DNA from: Merzomyia westermanni | Lineage: Eukaryota > Arthropoda > Insecta > Diptera > Tephritidae | NCBI GenBank assembly: GCA_949987695.1 | Contig: OX465288.1 | Coordinates: forward strand, 103,449,568 to 103,513,567 | Direction of reading: 5' to 3' | Length of the DNA stretch: 64,000 bases | Shown here: positions 30,190 to 41,392 of the stretch, piece after piece | Numbering within the stretch: position 1 is the stretch's first letter | Layout of the letters: each line of letters begins with the position of its first letter | Translations under genes and position numbers: made by a program | The notes under the pieces: model-generated | Told to the model about the DNA's origin: nothing | Database searches by the model: none | Seen by the model: only the letters and a program-made list of their open reading frames with translations

Positions 30190-32412
30190 TTGGTTGTTGG
30201 TTTTACCGGAGCACGCGGTTATGTACAATAACTATCTTCTAAAAATAGAAAAGAAGAATGTACAAAAACAAAGTCCAGCATGCATGATTTACATATAGAC
30301 AGAATGTCTAAAATATTGTGTATACCGTTGGCAAGATAACAAACAACAATTAGAGGAAAACTTGAATTAAGCAGCTTGAAAACTACACGCAGCATATCCT
30401 ATGGGTTAGGCAGCTGCGCTGGCAATCAGAGTGAGTGGGTTCGATTCTCCACAAGATCCTCTGAAATAGCAAAATTATACGAATTAGTCTGACGAGAAAT
30501 CGTGGCTGTTTTCGAAATAGTACTATAACTATAGCCTGTTGTTGTTGTTGTTGTAGTAACGACAAAAACACTCCCCGAAGGTTTTGGAGAGTGTTGTCGA
30601 GTTAACAGTCCTTGGCCGGATTTGAACCCGGTACGCTCCGGTACTCCCTTGCGGTACTGCCCGACTGTTGTGGTAGCGATTTATGACCAGTGTAACCTTC
30701 TAGGTCATGTCACCCCTCCTTCCGTAAGGAAGGATAAGATGGGTAATGAGAGGTGAGAGGCATCATATCCGTAGATCAACCATCGAGTTGCACGTCATTA
30801 CCTTTGTGCATATTAGTCGCCTCTTACGACCGGTATGCCTACCTCGGGCATATTCTAAACCCCTAACCCCTACTATAGCCTGTATATGTTTGTTGCTTTC
30901 AATTTTTCCTCTAATCAAAAATAATAATAACTAACTTAGAATTATTATCAACTGGTCTTGAGCTCGTTATACTTACAAAAATATGTAAAATGAACAGACC
31001 GTAAAACCAACAACAAAATAAATTTATACCGGAGCACGCGGTTATGTACAATAACTATCTTCTAAAAATAGAAAAGAAGAATGTACAAAAACAAAGTCCA
31101 GCATGCATGATTTACATATAGACAGAATGTCTAAAATATTGTGTATACCGTTGGCAAGATAACAAACAACAATTAGAGGAAAACTTGAATTAAGCAGCTT
31201 CAAAACTACACGCAGCATAGCCTATGGGTTAGGCAGCTGCGCTGGCAATCAGAGTGAGTGGGTTCGATTCTCCACAAGATCCTCTGAAATAGCAAAACTA
31301 TACGAATTAGTCTGACGAGAAATCACGGCTGTTTTCGAAATAGCACTATAACTATAGCCTGTATATGTTTGTTGCTTTCAATTTTTCCTCTAATCAAAAA
31401 TAATAATAATTAACTTAGAATTATTATCAACTGGTCGTGAGCTCGTTATACTTACAAAAATATGTAAAATGGACAGACCGTAAAACCAACAACAAAATAA
31501 ATATATACCGGAGCACGCGGTTATGTACAATAACTATCTTCTAAAAATAGAAAAGAAGAATGTACAAAAACAAAGTCCAGCATGCATGATTTACATATAG
31601 ACAGAATGTCTAAAATATTGTGTATACCGTTGGCAAGATAACAAACAACAATTAGAGGAAAACTTGAATTAAGCAGCTTGCAAAACTACACGCAGCATAG
31701 CCTATGGGTTAGGCAGCTGCGCTGGCAATCAGAGTGAGTGGGTTCGATTCTCCACAAGATCCTCTGAAATAGCAAAACTATACGAATTAGTCTGACCAGA
31801 AATCGTGGCTGTTTTCGAAATAGTACTATAACTATAGCCTGTATATGTTTGTTGCTTTCAATTTTTCCTCTAATCAAAAATAATAATAATTAACTTAGAA
31901 TTATTATCAACTGGTCTTGAGCTCGTTATACTTACAAAAATATGTAAAATGAACAGACCGTAAAACCAACAACAAAATAAATTTATACCGGAGCACGCGG
32001 TTATGTACAATAACTATCTTCTAAAAATAGAAAAGAAGAATGTACAAAAACAAAGTCCAGCATGCATGATTTACATATAGACAGAATGTCTAAAATATTG
32101 TGTATACCGTTGGCAAGATAACAAACAACAACAAACGCAGCATAGCCTATGGGTTAGGCAGCTGCGCTGGCAATCAGAGTGAGTGGGTTCGATTCTCCAC
32201 AAGATCCTCTGAAATAGCAAAACTATACGAATTAGTCTGACGAGAAGTCGTGGCTGTTTTCGAAATAGTACTATAACTATAGCCTGTATATGTTTGTTGC
32301 TTTCAATTTTTCCTCTAATCGAAAATAATAATAATTAACTTAGAATTATTATCAACTGGTCTGGAGCTCGTTATACTTACAAAAATATGTAAAATGAACA
32401 GACCGTAAAACC
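30190..32412 (+). repeat. right arm: four tandem units of about 480 bp with tRNA-like core
   Basis: The marker ACCGGAGCACGCGGTTATGT starts units at 30205, 31028, 31507 and 31987. Spacings are 479-480 bp, except the first, which is larger by a SINE. Each unit holds a tRNA-like run: D-stem GCC/GGC around TATGGGTTA, then a T-arm GTGGGTTCGATTCTCCAC with a B-box-like GGTTCGATTC. Units are nearly identical. The last has a deletion of about 35 bp near 32128. Opposite in orientation to 24870-25470. Confidence 0.9.
30540..30871 (-). mobile_element. tRNA-related SINE, 332 bp
   Basis: Inserted in the first 480-bp unit with a 12-bp duplication ACTATAGCCTGT (30528-30539 and 30872-30883). On the minus strand it ends in a (CAA)n tail (30540-30553) and carries GGGTTCAAATCC, a good Pol III B box. 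It shares the CTTGGCCGG ... CTGTTGTGG block and the kind of tail with the LINE at 17318-21300, which may supply its enzymes. Confidence 0.8.
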
Positions 32413-33209
32413 AATTTACAAAAAAAAGTTAAAAATCCAATTTACAAAAAAAAGTTAAAAATCCGTATTGATTGTTCATTACTATCGAAGCTACAGGGCC
32501 TAGCGAATAGTTTTATATGCATTGTTTATAGCATAGTTTATGGAATTGCTTAATTTGTTCTTGAGATGTACATGATTAAGTGGAGCCATCTTTTTTTTTT
32601 TAAATAACGGTAAATCGTAAATATCTCAAAACCGGTACCATAGAATCAAAAATAACCTCGATTTCCGGAATCAGGGAGTGATTTTACATACGAATTTCAT
32701 ATTCGAGTCTCTGGTGGAGAAAAAAATTCCAACTTGTAGACCAGTGTAATTAATTGTTATTTGCTGCTAAAATGTATTCTGGCAATATACCTAGTTTTTG
32801 GTCGAAACCGTGATGACAGCCGTGTCAACGTCGGGGATCCGGACAGGATTCCATGTGTCTCCCACCATGGTCAATTTGGCATTTTGGAGGCGTCTCTTTC
32901 ACTTTGGTGATTTTGGCATTTTGTTGGTTGTTGATTTCGAGATAGTGCATTATTAAAAAAAGTGCATTGAAATTTATTGTACGTTTATATTCCGTACATA
33001 CTTTGTTACTCCTGCTCTTTTTACCAACTTAAATACTTTAAATTCAATCATACAAAGAAAACACCTTTTTGGATGCCAGTTGCCCATTTCTCTTAATTTG
33101 GCTCTTATTGGTTACCCGAAATTTTAACTCTGGAAATTAAAAGTTCCGTTATTGGTGCCCTTTCCACTCTATGGGAATATTTGGTGACGCCACCCCAGCA
33201 AAAATCATA
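32413..33209. other. unassigned spacer left of the LTR element
   Basis: Starts with a short direct repeat (CAATTTACAAAAAAAAGTTA twice, 32413 and 32439). The segment to 32481 matches the inverse complement of 22693-22735. No genes. Continuous with 39029 onward before the LTR element inserted. Confidence 0.45.
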
Positions 33210-33213
33210 GTAC

Positions 33214-33680
33214 TGTGGCGATTATTCTCAAGCATGTACCATCCCTAAGTCAATAACACTCCCACCACTAGTTAACACAACCGAGATAACGATGGCTACG
33301 CTTATGCATGCAAGCGTATAACTAGGAAGAGGAAGAGAGATGGCGCAAGTGTTTGCGAATACGATGCAAAGAGGAGATGCCAATAAATAACACCGACCCT
33401 TCCAGAACACGAAAAGCGAACAACCAAGAAAGTTCTCGGTGCGTAGGCAAGCACCCTGTTGAACTATATAAGGCGGTGACCAAGCAAGGCAGGTTGATCA
33501 GTTTATTTTCAAGCGTTCAATAGTGAACTACTGTAAAGTTACCAAGCTCTTAAAATTGTTTTGCGTTTATTACTAGTAAATAAAACTAGCTATTACTTAC
33601 ATTATCTGTGCGTGTGTTTATTCGACTTTATAGTGATCGAACCCAGGACTGATAATCAAGGAATCATCGAATTCGTCACA
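33214..33680 (+). repeat. 5' LTR
   Basis: 467 bp, TG...CA termini. Contains ACTATATAAGGCGG (TATA-like) near 33463. The 36-bp segment at about 33367-33402 (including GGAGATGCCAATAAATAACA) is absent in the 3' LTR. Confidence 0.95.
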
Positions 33681-33682
33681 AT

Positions 33683-33697
33683 TGGTGTCAGAAGCGG
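33683..33697 (+). other. primer-binding site
   Basis: TGGTGTCAGAAGCGG starts two bases after the LTR. It fits the complement of a tRNA-Leu 3' end (usual form TGGTGTCAGAAGTGG), with one difference. The tRNA identity is from general knowledge. Confidence 0.65.
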
Positions 33698-33739
33698 TAT
33701 TGTTGAATAAATACCAGTGAATTTAAGGATAACAAGGAC

Positions 33740-35033
33740 ATGGCGAAGCTGAATGAATTAAAGATTCAGCAACTCAAAAATGAGTTGGAACAACGGGGAC
33801 TAAACACTACAGGCAATAAATCAGAGTTACAGTCACGATTGCGAGAGGCTATGGAAGCAGAAGGAATCAACGTTGATGATCATGTTTTTCATCTTGTCGA
33901 GAAGGCACCGACAAAAATGGAAGAAAGAAAGGAGTCTTCGAGTCCAATAGCAACCGTCGACACAAACATGATATTGGCTGTATTAACTCAGATGTCGACT
34001 AAAATGGAAGAACAAGAGACGCGTATTACATCTCGACTGGAAGAGCAGGAGTCACGAATGTCATCAAAAATTGAAGGCCAAGAGACTCGCTTTTTGGAAA
34101 TGTCGACGGAAATTTCTACCCAGGTTTCATCACAAATCTCTGCTCAACTAGAAGAACAAAGGACTTATATGTCATCGCGGCTGGAAACACAAGATGCAAA
34201 TATAACAGAAGTGCAAGAGATATGCAGAGAACGGCAGGACAAAATTGAGGCCGAAGTGGATGCTTTGAAGGGCCGTATCCAGGAATTGCAACTAAATCGC
34301 ACAACCTTCCTTTGATGGTTCTTTTCCATTCCAGGTATTTAAGCTGCAATTTGAGAAGACGGCTGCGGTGAATAATTAGTGCACTGAAGATAAAGTTGCA
34401 GCACTATTCGTGGCATTGAAGGGACCTGCAGCAGAAACCTTACAGGCTATTCCCGAGTCCGAAAGGAACAGTTATGATGCATTGATGGGTGCAGTTGAGA
34501 GACGCTATGGTAGCGAACATCGAAAGCAGATATACCAAATAGAGCTACAGAATCGCTGTCAGAAGGCTAATGAGACATTGCAGTAATTTGCATCGGATAT
34601 CGAGAGGTTGGCCCATCTAGCAAATGCAGACGCACCTGTGGAGTATACGGAGAGGGTGAAAATCCAGTGTTTCATAAATGGAATACGCGATGTGGAGACG
34701 AAGCGGGCCACATATGCAAATCCCAAAAGGACATTCGCTGAAACGGTATCGCATGCTCTGACGCAGGAAACAGCCTCGCTTTTGAGTAAACCTGCATACA
34801 AGGCTCATCGCGTAGAAGTGGACACTCCGGCTTGGGTAGACAAAATTTTGGAAGCGTTGAACGGAGTACAGAAAAAAAGTGATGGTGCCATTAAATGCTT
34901 TAAGTGCGGAAAACCAGGTCACATAGCACGTTATTGCGGCTCTGGCTCCAGTAACCCCAGCAATTCAGGTGGACGAAAACGCAAAGCTGAAGGAGATGAG
35001 CAAACCTCCCAACCAAATCAGTCGTTAAACTAA
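33740..35033 (+). pseudogene. gag of the young LTR element (SAP, coiled coil, CCHC)
   Basis: The first frame (33740-34315) begins with a SAP-like DNA-binding motif at residues 5-39 (LKIQQLKNELEQRGLNTTG, then KSELQSRLREAM). A long coiled coil of repeated EEQETRITSRLEEQESR-like units follows. After a frameshift near 34310 the capsid part runs to 35033 with FVALKGPAAETLQAIPESE and ends in one zinc knuckle, CFKCGKPGHIARYC, and a basic tail. In-frame stops at about 34378 and 34583 add to the damage. Gag forms the virus-like particle. A SAP motif is unusual there. Confidence 0.85.
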
Positions 35034-35139
35034 ATCGAGCCAGCCGAAAGGGCGTGTACTGGCTCCCGCAACTGAATGCCCCATAATCTCTGTCTCACAG
35101 ATCGGAAGGAAAGCTAGTAATGTTACTGTTGTTGCATAT

Positions 35140-37480
35140 GTGGATGGAAAAGAGCACTTACTAACTGTGGATACAGGCGCATCGCATTCCATAATTCGAT
35201 CTGATTTAGTCAACAAGGAGGTGAGACCATTGCATGGAGCAAAGTTACGTACGGCCACTGGTGAGGACACCCATGTCCTAGGAGAAGTAACATGTGAAAT
35301 CGTAATTGGGAACGTGGCCGTTCTACACAGTTTTATAGTAGCAGATATTGTTGACGAAATCATAGTTGGTGTGGACTTCTTAAGCGAGCAAGGCATCAAG
35401 ATCGACATGCAAAAAAGGATTATGAATTACCAGAACATGAATGTGCCATTAAATTATGGTTACGAAAACAAATACGTTAGTAAGCGAGTGCTTGTGGAGG
35501 AGAGCCAACAAATTCCACCGAAGTCGGAAGCAATCATATGGGCAAAGATTGATGGAGATTATGGGACAAACAAATTGTGGGTTGTCGAGGCAGCAAACAA
35601 ATCAAGGACGAACATATTAGTAGGAAAAACCTTGGCCATGACAAAACAAGATGGACGTGTACCGGTAAGAGTACTTAATGAGTTCAAATCGCCGATTAAA
35701 CTTTCTAAAGGAGCAATATTGGGACAATGCCAAGAGGTCGAGGTAGTTATCAATTGTGAACAGCTTCAGGAAAATGATTCTACCATCAAGATTAATCTTT
35801 CAGATGATATCACGTCGTGGACGGTAGGCCTCGAAAAAGATCATCAGAAAAAGGCAAAGGAACTTCTATCAAAGTACTCGAGCATATTTGACAAGGATGG
35901 TTCTAAACCAGGTCGGACCAAAGTTGTGAAGCATCAAATTGATACTGGTGATGCAAGGCCCATCCGCCAAGCTCCTCGTAGTATTACATTGGCCAAACGC
36001 CAAGTAGTAAGAGAAATTATACAGGAAATGAGTGACAGCGGCGTGATCGAACCATCAGCTAGTCCATGGAGCTCACCGGTAGTACTAGTGAAAAAGAAAG
36101 ATGGACAAATGAGGTTGTGTGTGGATTACCGGAAATTGAACGACGTAACGAAGAAGGACAGTTATCCATTGCCCAGAATCGACGATACTCTGGACTCGTT
36201 ATCTGGCACGAAATGGTTTTCCACACTGGACTTGAAAAGCGGCTACTGGCAAGTGGAGGTAAAGGATGAAGATAAAGAGAAGACGGCTTTCAGCGTTGGA
36301 GAAGGGCTTTGGCAATTTACGGTAATGCCCTTCGGGCTATGCAATGCTCCAGCTACTTTTGAGAGACTCATGGACCAGATACTAAAAGGATTGCACTGGC
36401 AAACATGTTTGGTGTACCTCGACGACATCATCGTGCTGGGAAAAAGCTTTGAGGAACACCTAAAGAACTTGGAGGAAGTTTTCCAAAGAATAGCTGGTGC
36501 TGGTCTGAAACTAAGTCCCAAGGAGTGTTCCTTGTTTAAAAAGGAACTAAGTTATTTGGGTCACAAGGTAACTACGGAGGGAATCTGCACTGCTAAGGAA
36601 AAGATCGAGCCGTAAAAGATTGGCCAAGACCGAGAAATTTGCATGAGTTACGGAGCTTCCTGGGGCTGTGCACGCATTATCGCCGATTTGTACCAAATTT
36701 TGCCAGCGTAGCTAGTAGTCTCCACGAACTTACAAGGAAGAATATGAGTTTTGAATGGAAGAAGGAACAGGCACTGCCCCGATGTTAGCATATCCAATTC
36801 CAGGTTCAAAGTTTATTCTGGATACACATGCGAGTGGTTATGCTATCGGAGGTGTTTTGTCCCAGATTGTTGATGGACAGGAGAAAGTAGTTGCATACTA
36901 TAGCCGAACAATTGGGAAGCCTGAAAGGAACTATTGTGTAACCCGGAGAGAACTGTTGGCATTGGTAGAGTGCGTTAAGCATTTCCACAAGTATCTCTAT
37001 GGGCAGCGATTCCACGTCAGGACAGACCATGCAGCGTTGAAATGGCTCTTACAGTTCCGTAATCCGGAAGGTCAATTGGCACGGTGGATAGAGCGACTGC
37101 AAAATTATGACTTTTCCATAGAGCATCGCAAAGGTAGCACCCACGGAAATGCTGATGCAATGTCACGAAGACCATGTAACTTGGAATGCAAGCATTGTTC
37201 CAAAGCTGAGACCAAGGAAGACATTATAGATGTGCGGCTCATGACTATAACATCTTCGAACGAATGGGACATGGATCAATTAAGGAGGTTTCAGCACGAA
37301 GATTCAGATCTTACACTTGTAATGCAAGGAATCGAACGAAACGAGCGACCATCAAGAGAGGAGATGTCAGCAGAAAGTCCTGTTGCCAAGTCATACTGGG
37401 CACAGTGGAATAGTTTGCAATTAGAATCCGGTTGTTTGCATCGAATATGGGAGAGTGAGGATGGTCAATGTGTTCGATAG
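35140..37480 (+). pseudogene. pol: protease, RT and RNase H
   Basis: 35140-36615 carries protease (LLTVDTGASHSII, catalytic DTG) and RT: RLCVDYRKLNDVTKKDSYPL, WFSTLDLKSGYWQV, FTVMPFGLCNAPATFERL and CLVYLDDIIVLG (intact YLDD). A one-base loss at about 36611 shifts the frame into WPRPRNLHELRSFLGLC. A second break near 36755 leads to RNase H at 36755-37480, with FILDTHASGYAIGGVLSQ and HVRTDHAALKWLL, then EHRKGSTHGNADAMSRRP. A third shift near 37470 precedes integrase. The changes look recent. Confidence 0.9.
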
Positions 37481-38586
37481 TCGTCCCAAGGAAGAAAATC
37501 CCTGATGTACTCAATGAATTACATAACGGTCCAAGCGGAGGTCATCTTGGAGTCACCAAGACCTTGGAGAAAGTCAAGCAAAGATTCTATTGGGTTGGTT
37601 GCCGTCAATCGGTCGTGGAGTGGATTGCCAACTGTGAAGTATGCATCAAAGCTAAAGGACCGAAATCAAGGAGCCATGGCCAAATGAAACAGTATAACTC
37701 AGGTGCGCCATTTGAGAGGATAGCCATGGATGTAGCTGGTCTGTTTCCTACTAGCAAACTCGGAAACAAATATCTACTGGTGGTTATGGACTATTTCAGC
37801 AAATGGCCAGAAGTGTACCCTATTCCAAATCAAGAGGCAGAAACAATAGCAGAGGTGTTTACTAACAATTGGGTAGCTCGGTTTGGTGCACCGATGGAGA
37901 TACATTCTGACCAAGGCAGAAATTTCGAATCAGCTGTGTTCCAGGAAATGTGCAAGACATTGGGCATTCGGAAAACTCGAACAACTGCACTACATCCTCA
38001 GTCAGATGGCATGGTGGAACGATTCAATAGAACCTTGGAAGAGCACCTGAGGAAAGTAGTGGATAAGTTCCAGAAGGATTGGGATACTCACATCTCCTTA
38101 TTCCTAATGGCATATCGCTCTGCAGTACATGAAACAACTGGTCAGACTCCTGCAAAAGTAATTTTCGGGAATGATCTTCGATTGCCAGCTGACTTGAAGT
38201 TTGGGATAAACGCTGATGCAGGAGTAAATGCTCGGAAATCTACTAGCGTATTGGAAGAAGAAATGAGAGAAATTCACGACCTTGTGAGACAACGGACTAA
38301 GATCATGAGCGATAAGATGAAGGCCAGGTACGACAAAGCAATAAATTCGGAAGGTTTTATAGAAGGAGATTTAGTGCTGCTATACAACCCACAGCGTAAG
38401 AAAGGTTTGTCCCCAAAACTACAATGTAACTGGGAAGGCCCATACAAAGTCATAAAACGGATCAACGATGTGGTATATCGCATACAAACTATGGGAAGGC
38501 CAAGGAATAAGATGAAGGTGGTCCATTTAGAAAGGCTAGCTGCGTTTGGTTCCGACAATGTGTCTGATCGGGACGATCAGAGTTAG
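37468..38586 (+). CDS. integrase of the young LTR element
   Basis: Open over 372 codons. H2C2 zinc-binding N-domain (HNGPSGGHLGVTKTLEKVKQ, then CEVCIKAK). DDE core: FERIAMDVAGLFPTS, IHSDQGRNFES and PQSDGMVERFNRTLEEHLRK, with both aspartates and the glutamate present. C-domain with FIEGDLVLLYNP and a GPY/F-like WEGPYKVIKRI. Inserts cDNA into the genome. Normally translated as the end of Pol; the ATG at 37468 is only the frame limit. The catalytic residues look intact. Confidence 0.9.
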   Translation: MCSIVVPRKKIPDVLNELHNGPSGGHLGVTKTLEKVKQRFYWVGCRQSVVEWIANCEVCIKAKGPKSRSHGQMKQYNSGAPFERIAMDVAGLFPTSKLGNKYLLVVMDYFSKWPEVYPIPNQEAETIAEVFTNNWVARFGAPMEIHSDQGRNFESAVFQEMCKTLGIRKTRTTALHPQSDGMVERFNRTLEEHLRKVVDKFQKDWDTHISLFLMAYRSAVHETTGQTPAKVIFGNDLRLPADLKFGINADAGVNARKSTSVLEEEMREIHDLVRQRTKIMSDKMKARYDKAINSEGFIEGDLVLLYNPQRKKGLSPKLQCNWEGPYKVIKRINDVVYRIQTMGRPRNKMKVVHLERLAAFGSDNVSDRDDQS

Positions 38587-38597
38587 GTGGAGGGCAG

Positions 38598-39028
38598 TGT
38601 GGCGATTATTCTCAAGCATGTACCATCCCTAAGTCAATAACACTCCCACCACTAGTTAACACAACCGAGATAACGATGGCTACGCTTATGCATGCAAGCG
38701 TATAACTAGGAAGAGGAAGAGAGATGGCGCAAGTGTTTGCGAATACGATGCAGAACACGAAAAGCGAACAACCAAGAAAGTTATCGGTGCGTAGGCAAGC
38801 ACCCTGTTGGACTATATAAGGCGGTGACCAATCAAGGCAGGTTGATCAGTTTATTTTCAAGCGTTCAATAGTGAACTACTGTGAAGTTACCAAGCTCTTA
38901 AAATTGTTCTGCGTTTATTACTAGTAAATAAAACTAGCTATTACTTACATTATCTGTGCGTGTGTTTATTCGACTTTATAGTGATCGAACCCAGGACTGA
39001 TAATCAAGGAATCATCGAATTCGTCACA
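38598..39028 (+). repeat. 3' LTR
   Basis: 431 bp, same termini as the 5' LTR. The right flank GTAC repeats the left flank. Lacks 36 bp present in the 5' LTR. Confidence 0.95.
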
Positions 39029-39032
39029 GTAC

Positions 39033-39480
39033 TTTCCAGTGGATATCGATTTAATACCGAACCGGAGGATGAATCAAGACTGTGAATTTACCTGACCGAT
39101 TGAACCGAATAAAAATGACTATCAATTGAAAGTAAACCATAACAGGCCTGCTTCGCGTCGAAGACCGGTCGATGAAGCGAAAAGAAAGAAGATTTACTTG
39201 CAAGGAAGCCATTTCGGGATAAAAAAAACGTGGGGCACGACTCACCCCTTGATAAGAGTCTCTAGTTCTACCACGAGCTAACCGGGCAACAGAAGATCCG
39301 CCAGTAAAGGAAATGTTTTGAAGTATTTTGTTTCATAGTTTAGTAGGCTTTGCGGCAAATGGAAATATGATATAGTGGTTTTGCCCCCACAAAAATAGGC
39401 TAGAGAAAAACACGGAGAAGTTAGTTTTTGCTTCCTAGTTATACGCTTTGCGGCAATAGACATTTTGATATCGGAGATTC
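39033..39480. other. spacer between two LTR elements
   Basis: No gene seen. Two short direct similarities (GCTTTGCGGCAAATGG near 39347 and GCTTTGCGGCAATAGA near 39445). It may contain the 3' end of gypsy copy C, whose LTR I could not delimit. Confidence 0.4.
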
Positions 39481-39510
39481 ATAAAATGGGTAACTTGCCT
39501 AGAGCGCTTG

Positions 39511-40364
39511 TTATAAATATTTGCTCCCTATCTTTCGCCTGACCAAAATTCCTACAAATTTGCTCGCGAATATTTGACAACTTATCAGCCCAGTTACTAT
39601 TGGAATTTCACCTTGCCTCACAGCGCCGAGTTTATTTAATATTTTATATGTCAAAGCGTGTTGAATCATGTTATGACCATATAAAGCAAAGTATGGAGAG
39701 CACTGAATGGAGGTATTAAAATCTGCCACAACTTCGGGTATATGCTTGTCCCAGTCAGTACGATCCCGCTTATCTTTCAGAACAATTCTTGTTTTTGAAA
39801 CAATTTCCCTGTTTACGCGCTCAGACGCGTTCACCTGTGGGGAGTATAGCTCTGTCCTGATATGGGTTACCCCGTAATTATCTAGGAATTGCTTCATCTC
39901 CTTTGAGTAAACTGTTTATCGTTGTCGCTGTGGATATACTCAGAAACCCCTACAGCTGGAAAAATTTCAGAAGTGAAATAATTCATTTCGTTTACCGTCG
40001 TCGCTTTCTGCATGGGTTTTAAACAAACATGATTTGTAAAACGGTCCAGTAAAATAAAAAGAAACTGATTTCGCCGTTTTGATCTTGGATAAGGTCCCAA
40101 AACGTCGCAATAGAACCGCTGAAATGGTGTTTCCGAAATGAAGGTATTCGCAATGGGTGGCTTGGGCTGTCGCTTTGTTGCTTTTACTGCCTTGCAAATC
40201 TCGCACTTGCCTACATACTCCCGGACGCTCTTAGCTTGCCTTTGCCAGAAGTATTTTTGTCGAACGCGCTCCAAAGTTTTTTGCCATCCTCCGTGGGAGC
40301 TCCTGTTCGCATCATGCGCCAGTCGTAGCCACCCACGCCATAAAGAGTCCTTTTCGTCCTTCAC
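39511..40364 (-). pseudogene. gypsy copy C integrase
   Basis: 40364-39894: HDANRSSHGGWQKTLERVRQ and CEICKAVK (zinc domain), FQRFYCDVLGPYPRS (first Asp), then IHSDNDKQF (second Asp). A one-base shift near 39895 continues to 39897-39511 with YSPQVNASERVNREIVSKTR, which contains the catalytic glutamate, and SPYFALYGHNMIQH. DDE residues are readable, but the frame is broken. Confidence 0.85.
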
Positions 40365-40537
40365 ACCTTTGCGAAATTTTACCCTTTTTGGAAACCACGC
40401 CTTCGCTTATACGTAAATCCGGTAGCGCATCTTCGTTGTCTAATATGGTTTGGCAGAGCTCTAAGTAGTCCGTGCTTCAGAATTCAGGCGACGCCAAGTC
40501 AATTTCGTGGGCTGTTGTCAGACAAGTCAACTCGTCT

Positions 40538-41392
40538 ATGATTTATTTTGTTGTGTTGATCTTCCGACAGGGTAGTAAGCTGATTTTTGTTGGCACGATT
40601 TTCCGTCATCCCTTGTCAAGTTTGGTTTTGTGACAAACCGGTTTCGGCGTTCTGCCATTTTCAATGCCTAGTTTCGTTCTGGTCTGTGTCTATCCGCTGC
40701 GTTGTTTTTATAGTCCGTGGGTGCTGTGGCAGGTAATGTCAATCTATGTGTTCGTGGTAGGTAACGTTAATATGTGTGTGTGTGTGCGCGGTATTGATGC
40801 GTCCGAATTGTTATCTGTCCCAAGGGTTGTTTTTGTAGGTATGTAGACATACCGCTTGTTAGCTAAGCGGTAGGTTGATGTAGGTAGAAATCGGTGATTT
40901 TTGCAGTTTGGTTCATATTTCGTTTTTGCTTGTTCATTGTTACGTGTTTGGTTGCTGTACCTGCTGGCTTGTGCTGTTTTTTGTAAACTAGTTTTAAGGG
41001 TTCAAATATTTCGTCAGAGATAGTGTTGGTTTGTTCGTTTATGATCCTGCCGTCAAATGTTTTTAACTTGTATATCTCCATGTTCTCAAGTACATTAAGC
41101 CGCCGTTCTTTTCCTTGTACGTGAAGTATTCGAGCCGTTGTTTTTATGTTAGCTGGGGTGCAGTTGTTCTCAAACATGTGGTTCGTGAAATTAGATTCTG
41201 GTATTATGGTGGGTTTTCGTGTTTTTTTGTTGTAGTCAATGATATGCTCTCGGAATCTTGTGCTTATTTTTCTTCCTGTTTGTCCTATGTAGCTGTATTG
41301 ACATTCACAAGTAAGCCTATACACTCCGTGTCTGTTGAATGGGTCATCAGAACTAGTGTCGGTTCTTAGTTTTTGTCCGACGTTGTTAGATG
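40538..41392 (-). mobile_element. Penelope 3' fragment with 35-bp target duplication
   Basis: Encodes the GIY-YIG half of Penelope (SYIGQTGRKISTRF, EHIIDYNKK, NVLENMEIYKLK), nearly the same as the 13348 copy. Its 3' UTR continues past GATGACGGAAAATCG into a longer tail (ACCCTGTCGGAAGA). It is flanked by TTTCGTGGGCTGTTGTCAGA..., an identical 35-bp sequence at 40503-40537 and 41393-41427. Inserted in the RNase H-integrase linker of gypsy copy C. Confidence 0.9.

Larger units (their letters stand above)
33214..39028 (+). mobile_element. young Ty3/gypsy LTR retrotransposon, full length
   Basis: 5,815 bp between two LTRs (33214-33680 and 38598-39028) that start TGTGGCGATT and end TCGTCACA. It is flanked by the 4-bp duplication GTAC (33210-33213 and 39029-39032). 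A primer-binding site follows the 5' LTR, and a purine-rich tract (GGTGGAGGGCAG) precedes the 3' LTR. Order gag, protease, RT, RNase H, integrase. The LTRs differ by about five substitutions over 430 bp and a 36-bp deletion in the right one. Several frameshifts make it non-autonomous now. Confidence 0.95.

Noticed and set aside
30398..30460. Functional tRNA gene in each 480-bp unit
   Set aside because: D-arm and T-arm are plausible, but the acceptor stem and anticodon arm do not fold properly. Tandem copies suggest a tRNA-derived repeat.
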